Shown here one piece after another: positions 63,368-64,000 of a stretch of 64,000 nt of DNA (within the stretch, counting starts at the first letter, position 1; every line of letters starts with the position of its first letter). The position numbers and the translations under genes are program-made. Source of the stretch: Paenibacillus nasutitermitis (GTDB lineage Bacteria > Bacillota > Bacilli > Paenibacillales > Paenibacillaceae); assembly GCF_014641075.1 (NCBI RefSeq), contig NZ_BMHP01000001.1:1736001-1800000 (forward strand), given 5' to 3'. The notes beneath the pieces are model-generated. The model was given only the letters and a program-made list of their open reading frames with translations. It was not told the DNA's origin and did no database searches.

Positions 63368-64000
63368 CTACTTTCCGATACTTGCCGCCATTCCTACGGG
63401 AAGTTTCACTGCGGACAATATCCCTCCGGAACGGATATAAATCATATTTCCTGATTTCAGCGTCGGGTTGAAATCGCGGAAACCTGTTTTCACGCTGAAA
63501 ACGGGTTTTGAGGCTGTGAAGTCATAAGCGTCCAGTGTGCCGTCAGCTCGCGCAACGAACAGCCCATTACCGTACAAATCTGTCTGCACCGGCTGTATGC
63601 CTGCAGGGAATTGGATGGTTTGGCCGTTTATCGTCTTCAATGCAAGGATAGAACGGTCATGCAGATTCTGATAGAGCAATCTTCCTTCATGAACGTTATA
63701 GAGCGGCTGGTAATCCCGAGGATTCGGGGCGTTCCACCGTTGGATGGCTTTTCCATCCTTGCTATAAGCGGAGAAATTATATTTCGCGACCGCTTGATCC
63801 TGATAAATATAAAGATCTTCGCCATCCAGGAATGCCGACCCGTGAGCGCCCCCGAACTGATATTGACCGATAACTTCTGGCTGGGCTGTCCATTTGTAGA
63901 CCCGCTCACCCTTCTTTACGCCGGTTTTCAGGTTTATAACGGCGATATGCAGGCTTTTCTTGACAGAGTCTTCTTCGCCGATCATGAATAAATCCATGAC
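63368..64000 (-). CDS. Beta-propeller (PQQ-like) protein, C-terminal part (partial)
   Basis: The frame is open to the right edge of the window, so only the last ~210 residues are seen. They show repeated propeller-like strands: AVINLKTGVKKGERVYKWTAQ, GSAFLDGEDLYIYQDQAVAKYN, GNGLFVARADGTLDAYDF, and the end SGNMIYIRSGGILSAVKLP. Such proteins in Paenibacillus often carry a copper-amine-oxidase-type stalk domain and are exported; that part would lie outside. Its function is unknown. Confidence 0.6.
   Translation of the reverse strand, partial: VMDLFMIGEEDSVKKSLHIAVINLKTGVKKGERVYKWTAQPEVIGQYQFGGAHGSAFLDGEDLYIYQDQAVAKYNFSAYSKDGKAIQRWNAPNPRDYQPLYNVHEGRLLYQNLHDRSILALKTINGQTIQFPAGIQPVQTDLYGNGLFVARADGTLDAYDFTASKPVFSVKTGFRDFNPTLKSGNMIYIRSGGILSAVKLPVGMAASIGK

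Overview
The window reads as chromosomal DNA of a spore-forming, aerobic, low-to-moderate GC Firmicute, most likely Paenibacillus or a close relative. The evidence is a GerA/GerB/GerC germinant receptor, a Tgl-type spore transglutaminase, the bacillithiol gene bshB2, S-layer homology domains, LplABC/YesMN-type sugar uptake genes, strong AGGAGG-like ribosome sites and frequent TTG starts. No species call is possible from sequence reading alone. No tRNA, rRNA, CRISPR array or intact transposase was seen.

Layout. 1-3.7 kb: end of cysJ and cysI (assimilatory sulfite reductase), a MIP18/SufT-like gene, an MgtC-like membrane protein, a 27-residue ORF and a truncated trans-sulfuration enzyme. 3.8-19.4 kb: a glycan-use locus (sialate O-acetylesterase-like esterase, a 670-residue protein of unknown activity, an LplA/LplB/LplC-type ABC importer, a YesM/YesN-type two-component system, and a 1524-residue S-layer-anchored DUF4838-type protein). 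Two transcription units in it share a conserved upstream element. 19.4-21.1 kb: a Fur-box-controlled ferredoxin-NADP reductase behind a structured leader. 21.2-27.6 kb: a catabolic cluster with two PhyH-type oxygenases, a GntR/LacI (AraR-like) repressor with a 21-bp palindromic candidate operator, a DUF2277 protein, a YagF/YjhG-type D-xylonate dehydratase and an AraC regulator. 27.6-33.5 kb: an XRE regulator with a repeat tail, a PAP2 phosphatase, and a LiaGFSR-like envelope stress system.

33.6-41.9 kb: a FusB-type EF-G-binding protein with a candidate leader peptide, glutamate racemase, and a run of signalling genes (MHYT hybrid kinase, PAS hybrid kinase, lone receiver, HD-GYP response regulator). 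41.9-50.3 kb: a more AT-rich accessory stretch with a pentapeptide-repeat protein, an aminotransferase, a Mef-like efflux pump, an HxlR/SDR pair, an ABC-class ATPase with an apparent 5' frameshift, and two antibiotic-type attenuator leaders. One leader encodes the peptide MITHFMRLR, matching ErmD-type macrolide-arrest leaders, and precedes a truncated erm start and the efflux gene. The other encodes MKTQKNTSYPHIAF, followed by a strong terminator and a truncated RsgA-like start. 50.3-64 kb: spore transglutaminase, YojF/BshB2, an acyl-CoA dehydrogenase-like flavoprotein, a DUF2642 protein whose ribosome site lies in a perfect inverted repeat, the germinant-receptor operon, the qoxABCD quinol oxidase operon, a small membrane protein and a partial beta-propeller protein.

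The most interesting theme is drug-responsive translation: at least three leader-peptide-like arrangements (upstream of the FusB-type gene, the Mef-like gene and the RsgA relic/ATPase) lie within 17 kb.
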